Assembly: GCA_903835235.1 (NCBI GenBank)
Contig: CAILMF010000058.1
Location: forward strand, 1 to 64,000
Length of the DNA stretch: 64,000 bases
Source of the DNA: an uncultured Rhodospirillales bacterium
Lineage (GTDB): Bacteria > Pseudomonadota > Alphaproteobacteria > Acetobacterales > Acetobacteraceae
Direction of reading: 5' to 3'
Position 1 is the first letter of the stretch. Each line of letters begins with the position of its first letter. Positions 43,823 to 52,983 of this stretch are shown in pieces. The translations under genes were made by a program, and so were the position numbers. The notes under the pieces were generated by a model. It was not told the origin of the DNA. It saw only the letters and a program-made list of their open reading frames with translations, and did not search any database.

Positions 43823-44831
43823 CCGGCGCGGCGCCATTCCGCGCCCGCTCGGCTTCACCAGAGCGCGCCCGCTCAATCTCCCGCCAGCGCCGCACTGCGC
43901 GGTTATGCTCTTCCTCGGTACGGGTGAAGGTATGGCCACCAGTGCCATCGGCCACGAAGAACAATTCATCGGTCGCCGGCGGATTCAGCACGGCGCGCAG
44001 CGACTCGCGGCCCGGCGAGGCAATCGGACCCGGCGGCAGCCCGGGGATGCGATAGGTATTGTAGGGGTGGTCGCGGTCCAGGTCGGCGCGGCTGATCGGC
44101 CGGTCCATGCTGGCGGCGCCACCGGTGGCGGCAAACACCACGGTCGGGTCGGATTGCAGCTTCATGCCGCGCCGCAGCCGATTGACGAAAACGGCGGCCA
44201 CGCGCGGCCGCTCCGCGGCCAGGCCGGTCTCGCGCTCGACAATGCTGGCCAGGGTTACCGCCTGCTGCGGGGTGGTGAAGGGCAGGTTGCCGGCGCGGCC
44301 GGACCATAGCTCCGCCAGCACCTGCACCATGGCCGCCTGGGCGCGGGCCGCCACGGCGGCGCGGGTCTCGCCCCATTGGTAGGCATAGGTCTCCGGCAGC
44401 ACGCTGCCTTCGGCCAGCGTCGGCGTGGCCCCGGTCAACCCTTCCGCCCGCTCCAGCACGGCGGCGATCTGCTGCACCGTCAGCCCTTCGGCCACGGTGA
44501 AGCGGCGCTGCACCGGCCGGGCGTGGCGCAACACGTCCAGCACCTGCTCAAGGGAGGCGCCGGCGGGAAAGGCCAGCTCGGCGGCATGCAGCGCGCCCTC
44601 ACGCCGGGTCAGCCAGGCGGCGACGGTGAAGCTGCGCTTGTCGTTGACGATGCCGGCGGCCTGCAAGGCCTGGCCGATATGCTCAATGCCGCCGCGCGGC
44701 ACCACATATTGCCGGACTTCAGCCAGCGGCCCGGGGGCGCGATACAGCCGCAACGCCTGCCAGCCAGCCAGGCCGGCCAGCAACGCCGCGCCGGCCAGGA
44801 CAATGCCCGCCCAGCGCAGCAGCCTGCCCAT
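43794..44831 (-). CDS. mltG: Endolytic transglycosylase MltG
   Basis: This 345-residue inner-membrane glycan-cleaving enzyme is thought to end nascent peptidoglycan strands. It has one N-terminal membrane helix (residues about 6-25). The YceG domain has GLTVQQIAAVLE, LPETYAYQWG, and the catalytic E199 in LASIVERET. It continues with VFVNRLRRGMKLQSDPTVVF, DHPYNTYRIPGLPPGPIASPG and NPPATDELFFVADGTGGHTFTRT. It lies five bases after fabF, and fabF-mltG linkage is common in alphaproteobacteria. The Arg/Ala-rich C-terminal tail beyond about 318 is not conserved. Confidence 0.95.
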   Translation of the reverse strand: MGRLLRWAGIVLAGAALLAGLAGWQALRLYRAPGPLAEVRQYVVPRGGIEHIGQALQAAGIVNDKRSFTVAAWLTRREGALHAAELAFPAGASLEQVLDVLRHARPVQRRFTVAEGLTVQQIAAVLERAEGLTGATPTLAEGSVLPETYAYQWGETRAAVAARAQAAMVQVLAELWSGRAGNLPFTTPQQAVTLASIVERETGLAAERPRVAAVFVNRLRRGMKLQSDPTVVFAATGGAASMDRPISRADLDRDHPYNTYRIPGLPPGPIASPGRESLRAVLNPPATDELFFVADGTGGHTFTRTEEEHNRAVRRWREIERARSGEAERARNGAAPATAPSTRSR

Positions 44832-44836
44832 GCGGA

Positions 44837-46120
44837 TTAAGGCGCCGCCTTGAAGACGATGCTGGCGTTGGTGCCGCCAAAGCCGAAGCTGTTGGACAGC
44901 GCCACCTTGATGCTGCGCTGCTGGGCTTCCTTCGCCACGCGGTCGATGATCGATTCGCGCGACGGCTTGTCCAGGTTCAGCGTCGGCGGGGCCACGCCGT
45001 CACGGATGGCGAGCACCGAGAAGATGCCTTCCACCGCACCGGCCGCGCCCAGCAGGTGGCCGATCGCGGATTTGGTGGAGGACATCGCCACCTTGCGGCC
45101 GGCCTCGCCCAGCAGGCGTTCCACCGCGCCCAGTTCCAGGTCGTCGCCCATCGGCGTGCTGGTGCCGTGCGCGTTGACATAGCCCAGCTGGTCCGGCGTC
45201 ACGCCCGCGCTCTTCAGCGCCGCGCGCATGGACCGGAAGGCGCCATCGCCGGTATCGGAAGGCGCGGTGATGTGATGCGCGTCGCCCGACATGCCGTAGC
45301 CGATCACCTCGGCGTAGATCTTGGCGCCACGCTTCTTCGCGTGTTCCAGCTCCTCCAGCACCACCACGCCGGCGCCTTCGCCCATGACGAAGCCGTCGCG
45401 GTTCTCGTCCCACGGCCGAGAGGCCTGGGTCGGGGTATCGTTGAAGCCGGTGGACAGCGCGCGGGCGGCGCAGAAGCCGGCCATGCCGATCTCGCTCACC
45501 GCCGCCTCGGCCCCGCCGGCCACCATGACGTCGGCATCACCCAGCGCGATCAGCCGGGCGGCGTCGCCCATGGCGTGCACGCCGGTGGCGCAGGCGGTCA
45601 CCGCCGAATGGTTGGGGCCCTTGAAGCCGTAGTTGATCGAGACATGGCCGGACGCCAGGTTGATCAGCGCCGACGGGATGAAGAACGGCGACAGCCGCTT
45701 GGCGCGGCCGGACGCCACGACCTGGGCAGCATCGAAAATGGTGGTCAGGCCACCGATGCCGGAGCCGATCATCACGCCGGTGGCGCAGCGATCTTCCTCG
45801 GCCTCGGGCTTCCAGCCGGAATCCTCCACCGCCTCGGTGGCCGCCACCAGCGCGAGCTGGATGAAGCGGTCCATCTTGCGCTGGTCCTTCACCGGGATCC
45901 ATTCGGCCAGGTCGAGCTTGCCCTCGGCCTTGGTCCCCTGCGGCACCTGGCCGGCGATCTTGGCCGGCAGATCCTTGATGTCGAAGGACTGGATGGCGGA
46001 GATACCGCTCTCGCCCGCGATCAGGCGCTTCCAGACATGCTCCACGCCGAGCCCGAGCGGGCAGGCAATGCCCATGCCGGTAACGACAACCCGGCGCGGC
46101 GCACCGTTGTTCGCGAACAC
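44837..46120 (-). CDS. fabF: Beta-ketoacyl-ACP synthase II
   Basis: This 427-residue elongating condensing enzyme belongs to type II fatty acid synthesis. Cys177 is in AVTACATG. The two His are in YVNAHGTSTPMGD and KSAIGHLLGAAG. The start RRVVVTGMGIACPLG and the end LSNSFGFGGTNASIVF are typical. It lies 36 bases after acpP, in the order fabD-fabG-acpP-fabF-mltG. Confidence 0.96.
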   Translation of the reverse strand: MFANNGAPRRVVVTGMGIACPLGLGVEHVWKRLIAGESGISAIQSFDIKDLPAKIAGQVPQGTKAEGKLDLAEWIPVKDQRKMDRFIQLALVAATEAVEDSGWKPEAEEDRCATGVMIGSGIGGLTTIFDAAQVVASGRAKRLSPFFIPSALINLASGHVSINYGFKGPNHSAVTACATGVHAMGDAARLIALGDADVMVAGGAEAAVSEIGMAGFCAARALSTGFNDTPTQASRPWDENRDGFVMGEGAGVVVLEELEHAKKRGAKIYAEVIGYGMSGDAHHITAPSDTGDGAFRSMRAALKSAGVTPDQLGYVNAHGTSTPMGDDLELGAVERLLGEAGRKVAMSSTKSAIGHLLGAAGAVEGIFSVLAIRDGVAPPTLNLDKPSRESIIDRVAKEAQQRSIKVALSNSFGFGGTNASIVFKAAP

Positions 46121-46156
46121 GTTCAGCCTCTCCGTTCAGCCGGTGCCGTCAACGAC

Positions 46157-46393
46157 TCAGGTCTTGTGCGCGTCGATATAGGCGATCGCGTCCTTCACCG
46201 TGGTGATCTTCTCGGCGGCGTCGTCGGGAATCTCCACGCCGAACTCTTCCTCGAAGGCCATGACCAGTTCCACGGTATCAAGGCTGTCGGCGCCCAGGTC
46301 GTCGATGAACGACGCATTGTCGGTCACCTTGGCCTCGTCCACGCCCAGGTGGTCGACGACGATCTTCTTAACCCGGTCAGCGGTGTCGCTCAT
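46157..46393 (-). CDS. acpP: Acyl carrier protein
   Basis: This 78-residue acidic protein carries fatty acyl chains on a phosphopantetheine attached to Ser37 in [18 protein letters not shown]. It starts [18 protein letters not shown], as usual. A 210-base spacer separates it from fabG and probably carries its own promoter. A TGCCCG-GT-CGGGCA hairpin at 46549-46562 in that spacer lacks a T-run. Confidence 0.95.
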   Translation of the reverse strand: MSDTADRVKKIVVDHLGVDEAKVTDNASFIDDLGADSLDTVELVMAFEEEFGVEIPDDAAEKITTVKDAIAYIDAHKT

Positions 46394-46603
46394 GCTGTGA
46401 CAATCTCCTGCTTCAAGCGATCTTCGTGGCGCAATCGCGCCGATTCTCGGTGCCCTTGGGCAGGGGTATCCCTGCGGGTGGGGCGGCCGATTAACACGGA
46501 ACCCGGAGCGGGCCTAGGCGGTGTTTGGCCCCCTGGCAAGGCGTTTCCTGCCCGGTCGGGCAAGTTGTTGCAAGGCCTGGGGGAAATCCGCCGTCCCGCT
46601 GGC

Positions 46604-47341
46604 TCAGTACATGGCCATCCCACCATTCACATGCAGGGTCTGTCCGGTAACCCAGGCGGCCTCCGGAGAGGCCAGGTAGACCACGGCGGCGGCGATATCC
46701 TCGGGCCGGCCGATCCGGCCGGTGGGAATGCGCTCCACCATCTTCGCCTTCACCGGCTCGCCCAGCACGTCCGTCATGGCGGTTTCCACGTAGCCAGGCG
46801 CCACCACGTTGCAGGTGACGTTGCGGCTGGCCACTTCCTGCGCCAGGGCCTTGGTCATGCCCACCAGCCCGGCCTTGGCCGCGGCGTAGTTGGCCTGGCC
46901 GGCATTGCCGGAGGCGCCGACGATGGAGCCGATCGAGACGATCCGCCCCCAGCGCTTCTTCATCATGCCGCGCAGGGCGGCGCGAGACAGCCGGAACGGC
47001 GCCGAGAGATCGACATCGATCACCGCGCCCCAATCGGCGTCGCCCATGCGCAGCGCCAGCATGTCCCGGGTGAAGCCGGCATTGTTGATCAGGATGTCCA
47101 GCCCGCCCAGGGCCTTCTCCACCGTCTCCACCAGCGCCGGGGCGGCGGCCGGGTCGGCCAGGTCGGCGGGGGCCACCATCACCCGGCTCCCCAGCTCGGC
47201 CGCCAGCGACTCCAACTCCGCAGCGCGGCGGCCAGAGAGCGCCACGCTGGCGCCCTGGGCATGCAGCGCGCGGGCAATCGCGGCGCCGATACCACCCGTT
47301 GCGCCGGTTACCAGGGCCACCTTGCCGGTCAGATCGAACAT
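46604..47341 (-). CDS. fabG: 3-oxoacyl-ACP reductase
   Basis: This 245-residue SDR reduces 3-ketoacyl-ACP with NADPH. It has the TGATGGIGAAIARAL nucleotide loop, NNAGFTRD, the catalytic Ser in SIGSIVGASGNAGQ, and YAAAK with Tyr and Lys. The C-terminus GQTLHVNGGMAMY is characteristic. It lies 13 bases after fabD. Confidence 0.95.
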   Translation of the reverse strand: MFDLTGKVALVTGATGGIGAAIARALHAQGASVALSGRRAAELESLAAELGSRVMVAPADLADPAAAPALVETVEKALGGLDILINNAGFTRDMLALRMGDADWGAVIDVDLSAPFRLSRAALRGMMKKRWGRIVSIGSIVGASGNAGQANYAAAKAGLVGMTKALAQEVASRNVTCNVVAPGYVETAMTDVLGEPVKAKMVERIPTGRIGRPEDIAAAVVYLASPEAAWVTGQTLHVNGGMAMY

Positions 47342-47354
47342 GGGCGCCGTCTCC

Positions 47355-48314
47355 TCAGATGGTCTTCAGGAAGGCTTCGACATCGGCCGGCGTGCCGATG
47401 GCGCTGGCCTGGGCCTCGGGCGCGTTGCGCTTCATCAGCCCGGTCAGCACCTTGCCCGCGCCAAGCTCGACGAAGCGGTCGACGCCCATGCCGGCCATGG
47501 CGGCAATGCATTCGCGCCAGCGCACCGTGGCGGTGACCTGCTGCACCAGCAGCCGGCGAATCTCGTCCGGCGCGGTCGCCTTGGCCGCCGTGACATTGGC
47601 CACCACCGGCACCACCGGGGCCAGCACCTCGGCCCCGTCCAGCGCCTCGGCCATGGCATCGGCCGCCGGGGCCATCAGCGCGCAATGGAAGGGCGCCGAG
47701 ACCGGCAGCAGCATGGCGCGCTTGACGCCATGGCCTGCCGCGGCGGCCACGGCGCGCTCCACCGCGGCCTTGGCGCCGGAGATCACCACCTGGCCACCGC
47801 CATTGTCATTGGCGATCTCGACGCATTCGTCCTTGCCCGTCTCCGGGTTGGTCTTCGCCGCGGCGCAGATCGCATTGGCCTGGTCCAGGTCGGCGCCCAG
47901 CAGGGCGGCCATGGCGCCGGTGCCGGGCGGAGTCGCCCGCTGCATCGCCTCGCCCCGCAGCCGCAGCAGCCGGGCGCAGGTGGTCAGCGAGAAGGCCCGG
48001 GCGGCGGTCAGCGCGCTGTATTCGCCAAGGCTGTGCCCGGCCACCAGGGCCACCCGGCTGCCCAGGTCCAGCTTGCCCTCGGTCTCCAGCACCCGCAGCA
48101 CCGCCACGGAATGCGCCATCAGCGCCGGCTGGGCATTGGCCGTCAGGGTCAGTTCCTCGGGCGGGCCCTCGAACATCAGCGCCGAGAGCTTCTGGCTCAG
48201 CGCGTCGTCGACTTCCTGGAACACTTCGCGCGCGGCGGGGAAGGCGGCGGCCAGATCGCGGCCCATGCCGGGCGCCTGGCTGCCCTGACCGGGAAATACA
48301 AAGGCGAGCGCCAT
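47355..48314 (-). CDS. fabD: Malonyl-CoA:ACP transacylase
   Basis: This 319-residue acyltransferase loads malonate on ACP. FVFPGQGSQAPGMG is the family start. The nucleophile Ser95 is in VAGHSLGEYSALTAA, Arg near 120 is in LRGEAMQ, and SAPFHCALM contains the catalytic His. It is the first gene of the fab cluster. Confidence 0.95.
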   Translation of the reverse strand: MALAFVFPGQGSQAPGMGRDLAAAFPAAREVFQEVDDALSQKLSALMFEGPPEELTLTANAQPALMAHSVAVLRVLETEGKLDLGSRVALVAGHSLGEYSALTAARAFSLTTCARLLRLRGEAMQRATPPGTGAMAALLGADLDQANAICAAAKTNPETGKDECVEIANDNGGGQVVISGAKAAVERAVAAAAGHGVKRAMLLPVSAPFHCALMAPAADAMAEALDGAEVLAPVVPVVANVTAAKATAPDEIRRLLVQQVTATVRWRECIAAMAGMGVDRFVELGAGKVLTGLMKRNAPEAQASAIGTPADVEAFLKTI

Positions 48315-48335
48315 GGTGGGCGGTCCTTGGACAGA

Positions 48336-48376
48336 TGTGTGACGGCTGGCCGGCGGGGGTAGCGGCCGGTCACACA
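48336..48376. promoter_or_regulatory. Dyad TGTGTGAC / GTCACACA upstream of fabD
   Basis: Perfect 8-base arms at 48336-48343 and 48369-48376 flank 25 GC-rich bases. The dyad lies in the 371-base gap between fabD and the propeller-RTX gene, about 20-60 bases before the fabD start. It could be an operator or an mRNA leader hairpin. The rest of the gap contains an AT-rich patch (about 48463-48495) that might hold a promoter, and no gene that I can support. Confidence 0.35.
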
Positions 48377-48685
48377 GCTGTCAACGTTCAGCCGGGGCCG
48401 GGCCAGGGCAAGGCGGACAAGACCGGCCTGCCACCAGGCCAATACGGCGTGGGAACAGACATTTTTATGCTTGCAAGAGTAATGGTTTATCAACGAGAGT
48501 TTCGGCGGTTTCGCATGGCCGTCCCAGCCGGGTGAAACGCGCGCCTTTGCCACCTCGTCGCCCGGGCGATCCGATGACCAGCATGCCGCGTGGCGGGAGA
48601 ACCGCCGGGGCTACCGCCCCGCGCCCCTGCACGACCGCTGGTCCGGTACCGGGCAGCAGCTCCATCCCCAGCCGGAACCGCATCG

Positions 48686-50740
48686 ATGCCCTACTCTCCC
48701 ATGACGCCCGCCCGGAGCGGCACGGAAACGCTCGCCAACTCCTTCACCGGCAATCGCCAGGAAGGCTCAAGCGTCACCGCGCTGAAGGATGGCGGCTACC
48801 TGGTCACCTGGGCTTCGCTGAACCAGCCCGGTGACAATGGCTTGGGCGTCTATGCCCAGCGCTTCAACGCCGATGGCTCGAAGGTCGGCGCCGAGATCCA
48901 CGTCAACACCACCCTGGGCGACCACCAGGCGGGCGCCACCGCGGTGGCCGGCCCGGGCGGCAGCTTCACCATCCTCTGGACCAGCTTCCAGGGCGGCACC
49001 AACGACATCATGGCGCAGCGCTTCGACGCCAGCGGCGCCAAGCTGGGCGGCGAGTTCGCCATCGCCAACAGCGCCACCCTGCACGAACAGGGGGTCAGCG
49101 CCGTCGCCCTGGCCGATGGCGGCTTCGTCGTTTCCTACGGTCTCTATGATGCCGCCGGCCGCACCGAGACGGCGCAGCGCTTCGACGCCAGTTGGAACGC
49201 GCTCGGCAGCGCCTTCGCCGTCAGCAACACCTTCCCCATCTACGGCGGCTCCGGCGTGCACACCCAGGACCCCGCCGCGCTGGCCGTGCTGAACAATGGC
49301 CGACTCGTCTCGGTCTGGACCCAGGCCCTGCCCGGCGACACCTACACCGATGTCTGGGCGGAAATCGTCACCACCTCGGGCAGCGTGGTCGGCAGCCCGT
49401 TCCGCGTGAACACGGCGGTGGCGCAGGCCCAAGGCCAGCCGGCGGTGGCGGCGTTGAAGGATGGCAGCTTCGTCGTCACCTATTATTCCGGTGACGCCGG
49501 CGGCACCGTGTTCCAGCGCTTCGCCGCCAATGGCAGCAAACTGGGCAGCGAGGTGCGGGTGGACAACACGCCGAATGGCGCGGTCACCCCCAGCATCACC
49601 GCCGTGGCGGATGGCGGCTTCGTCATCGCCTGGCTGGGCGGCGCCGATGGCGATGGCTCCGCCGTCTCGGCCCAGCGCTTCGCCGCCGATGGCAGCGCGC
49701 TCGGCGACAACTTCCTGCTGAATGCGCAGACCGGCGCCTACCAGACCGAACCGGCGCTGGCCCAGCTGGCCAATGGCAAGCTGGTGGCCACCTGGTCGTC
49801 GGAGGCCTATGGCAACGCCACCGACATCGCCATGCAGCAGTTCAACCTGCCGACGGCGGTGCTGCCCAAGGCCTACGCCAATGGCGCGGTCAAGCTCAGC
49901 GCGGCCGATGTCAAGGTCGGCGATGCCGCCTTCGCCGGCGCCACCGGCCTGACCCAGATCCTCGCCACCGGCACCGGCGACCACGCCTTCACCCTGGGCG
50001 CCCAGGCCGAGGCCGCCTTCGGCGGCAACCCGTTGCGGCTGGGCAGCGGCGCCAACGCCGACAGCTTCAGCGTGGATGCCTCCGGGCTTTCCGCCAGCGC
50101 CAGCACCATCATCGCTCTGGACAGCGGTGTCGGCCACATCATCGGCGGCGCCGGGGACGACACCTTCCGCATGAACGCCGCCAGCTGGGGCGCCAGCGGC
50201 CTTTCCATCGATGGCGGCGCCGGCACCAACAAGGTGCAGCTGACCTTCACCGGCACGGTGCACGACAGCGACTTCGCCGGCCTGTCCAACATCGATGAAC
50301 TGAACCTGATGGCCGGCAGCGACGCGGTCGTCATCCTCGGCGCCTATGCCAGCGCCGCCTTCGTCCCGGGCGGGGTGAAGCTGGTGGCCAAGGCCGGCGC
50401 CACCATCGACGTGCATGGCCAGGCCATGACCAGGGGCTTCACCGCCACTGGCGCCGACGGCAACGATACCTTCATCGGCGGCAGCGGCAGTGACGTGCTG
50501 CGCGGCGGCGCCGGCGCCGACCTGTTCATGCTCGGCCAGGGCGGGGCGGACCGCATCCTCGACTTCACCGTGGGCGAGGACCACATCAACCTCACCCATG
50601 TCAGCGCCCTGCACAGCCTGGCCGATGTCAGCATGCGCATGCTCGGCACCGATGCGCTGTTGACCTTCGCCGGGCAGAGCGTGCGGCTGAAGGGCGTGGA
50701 CTACCACGCCCTCTCGGCCAGCGACTTCATCTTCAGCTGA
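48686..50740 (+). CDS. Secreted seven-bladed propeller / RTX calcium-binding protein
   Basis: This 684-residue protein has no signal peptide. Residues about 20-388 hold seven repeats of roughly 50 residues. Each has an ALxDGGFVVTW-like strand followed by an AQRFxADGSxxG-like segment (blade 4 diverges, ending WAEIVTTSGSVVG). This strongly suggests a beta-propeller. The C-terminal third contains RTX-like nonapeptides: GGAGDDTF near 487, then GNDTFIGGSGSDVLRGGAGADLF near 591-613. It ends with the hydrophobic/aspartate tail seen in type I secreted proteins (SASDFIFS). Type I secretion is inferred, and no transporter genes are near. It may be an adhesin or surface protein. It sits between the fab cluster and a TfoX-like gene. 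Confidence 0.75.
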   Translation: MPYSPMTPARSGTETLANSFTGNRQEGSSVTALKDGGYLVTWASLNQPGDNGLGVYAQRFNADGSKVGAEIHVNTTLGDHQAGATAVAGPGGSFTILWTSFQGGTNDIMAQRFDASGAKLGGEFAIANSATLHEQGVSAVALADGGFVVSYGLYDAAGRTETAQRFDASWNALGSAFAVSNTFPIYGGSGVHTQDPAALAVLNNGRLVSVWTQALPGDTYTDVWAEIVTTSGSVVGSPFRVNTAVAQAQGQPAVAALKDGSFVVTYYSGDAGGTVFQRFAANGSKLGSEVRVDNTPNGAVTPSITAVADGGFVIAWLGGADGDGSAVSAQRFAADGSALGDNFLLNAQTGAYQTEPALAQLANGKLVATWSSEAYGNATDIAMQQFNLPTAVLPKAYANGAVKLSAADVKVGDAAFAGATGLTQILATGTGDHAFTLGAQAEAAFGGNPLRLGSGANADSFSVDASGLSASASTIIALDSGVGHIIGGAGDDTFRMNAASWGASGLSIDGGAGTNKVQLTFTGTVHDSDFAGLSNIDELNLMAGSDAVVILGAYASAAFVPGGVKLVAKAGATIDVHGQAMTRGFTATGADGNDTFIGGSGSDVLRGGAGADLFMLGQGGADRILDFTVGEDHINLTHVSALHSLADVSMRMLGTDALLTFAGQSVRLKGVDYHALSASDFIFS

Positions 50741-50778
50741 GGTCGCCCAAGGGCGGGGTCCGCTTCAGCCCGAAGCGG

Positions 50779-51120
50779 TCACCGCCCGGCCGTCTTGGCC
50801 CGCTGGGCGGCGGCACAGGCCCGGCGGGCCCAGGCGCACAGCGCCTCCGGCTCGTCCAGCACGTCTGCCGGAACCTGCCAATAGCCCAGCGCCACGGTCT
50901 TCCCGCCGCGCCGGTACTCGAAGGGGCCGCAGCCCGCGGCCACATAATCCGGCTGGGTCAGGGCATCTGCGCGGAACCAGCCGGCATCGCGTGCCACCAG
51001 CGCAAACATCAGCCCGTGGTGGAACAGGCCGTGGCCGCCGAACATCCGCTTCGCGACCACGCCGCCCAACGGCGCCAATGCCTCCAGCAGCCAGGCGACC
51101 AGCCCCTCGCTGCCGGCCAT
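50779..51120 (-). CDS. TfoX/Sxy family protein (N-terminal domain)
   Basis: This 113-residue single TfoX N-terminal domain starts GLVAWLLEALAPLGGVVAKRMFGGHGLFHHGLMFALV and ends with the YWQVPADVLDEPEALCAWAR segment typical of these proteins. In gammaproteobacteria Sxy/TfoX controls competence. Stand-alone domains in alphaproteobacteria have no established role. It lies four bases before a lipoprotein gene on the same strand. Confidence 0.88.
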   Translation of the reverse strand: MAGSEGLVAWLLEALAPLGGVVAKRMFGGHGLFHHGLMFALVARDAGWFRADALTQPDYVAAGCGPFEYRRGGKTVALGYWQVPADVLDEPEALCAWARRACAAAQRAKTAGR

Positions 51121-51124
51121 GCGT

Positions 51125-51787
51125 TCAGGACCCGGCGACGCCCGGCAACGGCGGCGCCGGCGTCGGGACGAGGATCGGCGGCGGCAGGCCGGGTAGGCCG
51201 GTCGGCGCCGCCACCGGCGCCGGCATCACCGGCAGCACCGGCTCGGTCCGGCTCGGCTGCGGCTCCGGCACCGCGGCGGCGGCCGGCGTCGAGGCTGGCG
51301 CGGGCGTTGGCGCCACGGCCTGGGCCGGCGGCTCCAGCGGCACGGTATAGTCCGGCACGATGCGCGCCTGGGTGCCGGCGATGACCAGTACCTTCTGCCC
51401 CACCGCCAGCGGCCGGTCGTCGCGTTGCGTCACCGAGACCAGGTCGGCCTTGCCGGTGACCCGGACGATGTATTCATGCGCCACGGTATCAACGAAGCGA
51501 TGCTCCGCCGCCGAGCCGGCGATGCCGCCGATGACCGCGCCGCCGACGCCACCCAGCGCCGAGAAGATGCCGCTGGGCGCCTGCGAGCCAAGCACGCCGC
51601 CGGCTGCTGCGCCGGCCGCCGCGCCGGTCTCTCCGCCGGCGGAGACATTGATCTGGCGCACCCCGACGATGACGCCCTGCTCGACCTTGTTGGCCTGCTG
51701 CACCGCGCGGGTGGAATAGACATCCGGGCTGTAGCCGGTGCCGCAGGCGGCGAGCGGCAACAGGGCGGCGAAGACGAGGCGGCGCAC
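51125..51787 (-). CDS. Outer-membrane lipoprotein with glycine-zipper (SlyB-like)
   Basis: This lipoprotein of about 220 residues has a lipobox, LLPLAAC, at residues 11-17 of a short signal. The mature part has the SlyB/17-kDa-antigen glycine zipper, AGAAAGGVLG...GGVGGAVIGGIAGSAAEH, preceded by VVGVRQINVS-like text. A Pro/Ala-rich tail covers the last 65 residues. No ATG fits. GTG at 51787 with AAGGAT nine bases upstream is proposed. SlyB proteins stabilise the outer membrane, but the long Pro-rich tail is unusual. It lies next to TfoX and a Cys-rich secreted protein. Confidence 0.78.
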   Translation of the reverse strand: MRRLVFAALLPLAACGTGYSPDVYSTRAVQQANKVEQGVIVGVRQINVSAGGETGAAAGAAAGGVLGSQAPSGIFSALGGVGGAVIGGIAGSAAEHRFVDTVAHEYIVRVTGKADLVSVTQRDDRPLAVGQKVLVIAGTQARIVPDYTVPLEPPAQAVAPTPAPASTPAAAAVPEPQPSRTEPVLPVMPAPVAAPTGLPGLPPPILVPTPAPPLPGVAGS

Positions 51788-51858
51788 GATGACGCATCCT
51801 TGGAATGTTTGCGGGGCCGGTAGATAGCGATGCGACGCCCCCTTGTCACCCGAAGCCG

Positions 51859-52299
51859 CTACTGGCAACGCCAAACGTTCTGCGAGATGCAGGTTTGGTC
51901 GTTGCGGCACTGTATCCCCACATCGGCGGAGCAGCGCATGTAGTCCTGCCGGTCGCGCAGCTGGTCCTGCTGCCGGCGCTGATAGTCCCCGGTGACGCAG
52001 AAATCCTCCCCGGTCTGGAACAGGCTCTCGATGTCGTCGTCGGTTACCCCGGCCTGGCGCGCCCGGGTCACCGCCGCCACGGCCGGTCCGCGCACCTTCT
52101 CGCATTGCCAGGTATGGTCGACGGCCTCGTACTGGGCGGCCCGGGTATAGGCCAGGCAGTAGATGCCGCGCAGATCGCCCCGCGCCGCCAGTGCCTCCCG
52201 CGCCGGAATAGGCAGGCCGCGGCATTCGAAGTCGGTCGCCCGGGCGGGCGACGGTGCCAGGGCGAGCAACAACAATGGAAGGGACCAGAACCAAGGCAT
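51859..52299 (-). CDS. Hypothetical Cys-rich secreted protein
   Basis: This 146-residue exported protein has a signal peptide (PWFWSLPLLLLALAPSPARA). The mature part has eight Cys (ECRG, YCLAY, WQCEK, DFCVTG, RCSAD, QCRND, TCISQ, WRCQ), suggesting four disulfides. The mature part is about 126 residues long and helical, with Arg/Gln-rich RRQQDQLRDRQDYM. It resembles small proteobacterial proteins of unknown function. The ATG at 52299 gives the proper signal. It is divergent from rpsF with a 200-base spacer. Confidence 0.65.
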   Translation of the reverse strand: MPWFWSLPLLLLALAPSPARATDFECRGLPIPAREALAARGDLRGIYCLAYTRAAQYEAVDHTWQCEKVRGPAVAAVTRARQAGVTDDDIESLFQTGEDFCVTGDYQRRQQDQLRDRQDYMRCSADVGIQCRNDQTCISQNVWRCQ

Positions 52300-52499
52300 G
52301 GCATGTGCCCGCAGGTTGCAAGGCCAACTGGTACAGCATCCCCGGCGGCGGCCACAAGCAAGCGCTTGCCCCACCGGCCCCCTTATGCTCTAAGCCCGCG
52401 CTTCCCTGCCGGCCGCGGAGGCATCGCGCGCCGGCTATGCCCATTTCCCCCACGCATTCCGCCGAAGGGGCCGGGCTGAGCCAGCCATAGGGAGACCCC

Positions 52500-52979
52500 A
52501 TGCCGAATTATGAAACCGTGTTCATCGCACGGAACGACGTCACGCAAGCACAGGTCGAGACCATCGCCGACCAGGTTGCCGCGATCATCACGGAAGCCGG
52601 TGGCGAAGTGAAGAAGCGGGAATACTGGGGCCTGCGTGGCCTGGCCTACCGCATCAAGAAGAACCGCAAGGGGCACTACATGCTCCTCGGCATCGAGACG
52701 CCGTCGGCGCCGATGCAGGAGGTCGAGCGTCAGCTGGGCCTGAACGAGGACGTGCTGCGCTCCATGACGCTGCGCATCGAGGCGATCGAGGAGGCCCCCT
52801 CGGCCATCCTATCCCGCCGCGGTGAGGAGCGCGAGCGTGACCGTGGCTTCCGCGGGCCGCGCCCGGCTGGCCGCTTCGGTTCCGGCCGTGGCCGCGAGCG
52901 CAGCGACGAGCGCGAGGAATACCGCGCCCGCCCGCGCGACGAGATGTCCGGCCCCGATGGCCTGAACGGCGAGGAGTAA
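52500..52979 (+). CDS. rpsF: 30S ribosomal protein S6
   Basis: This 159-residue S6 starts [19 protein letters not shown], with the standard [19 protein letters not shown] block. After about residue 105 it has an Arg/Glu/Gly-rich tail longer than the E. coli protein, as in many alphaproteobacteria. A GGGAG lies eight bases before the ATG. It starts the rpsF-rpsR-rplI operon. Confidence 0.96.
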   Translation: MPNYETVFIARNDVTQAQVETIADQVAAIITEAGGEVKKREYWGLRGLAYRIKKNRKGHYMLLGIETPSAPMQEVERQLGLNEDVLRSMTLRIEAIEEAPSAILSRRGEERERDRGFRGPRPAGRFGSGRGRERSDEREEYRARPRDEMSGPDGLNGEE

Positions 52980-52983
52980 GCCG

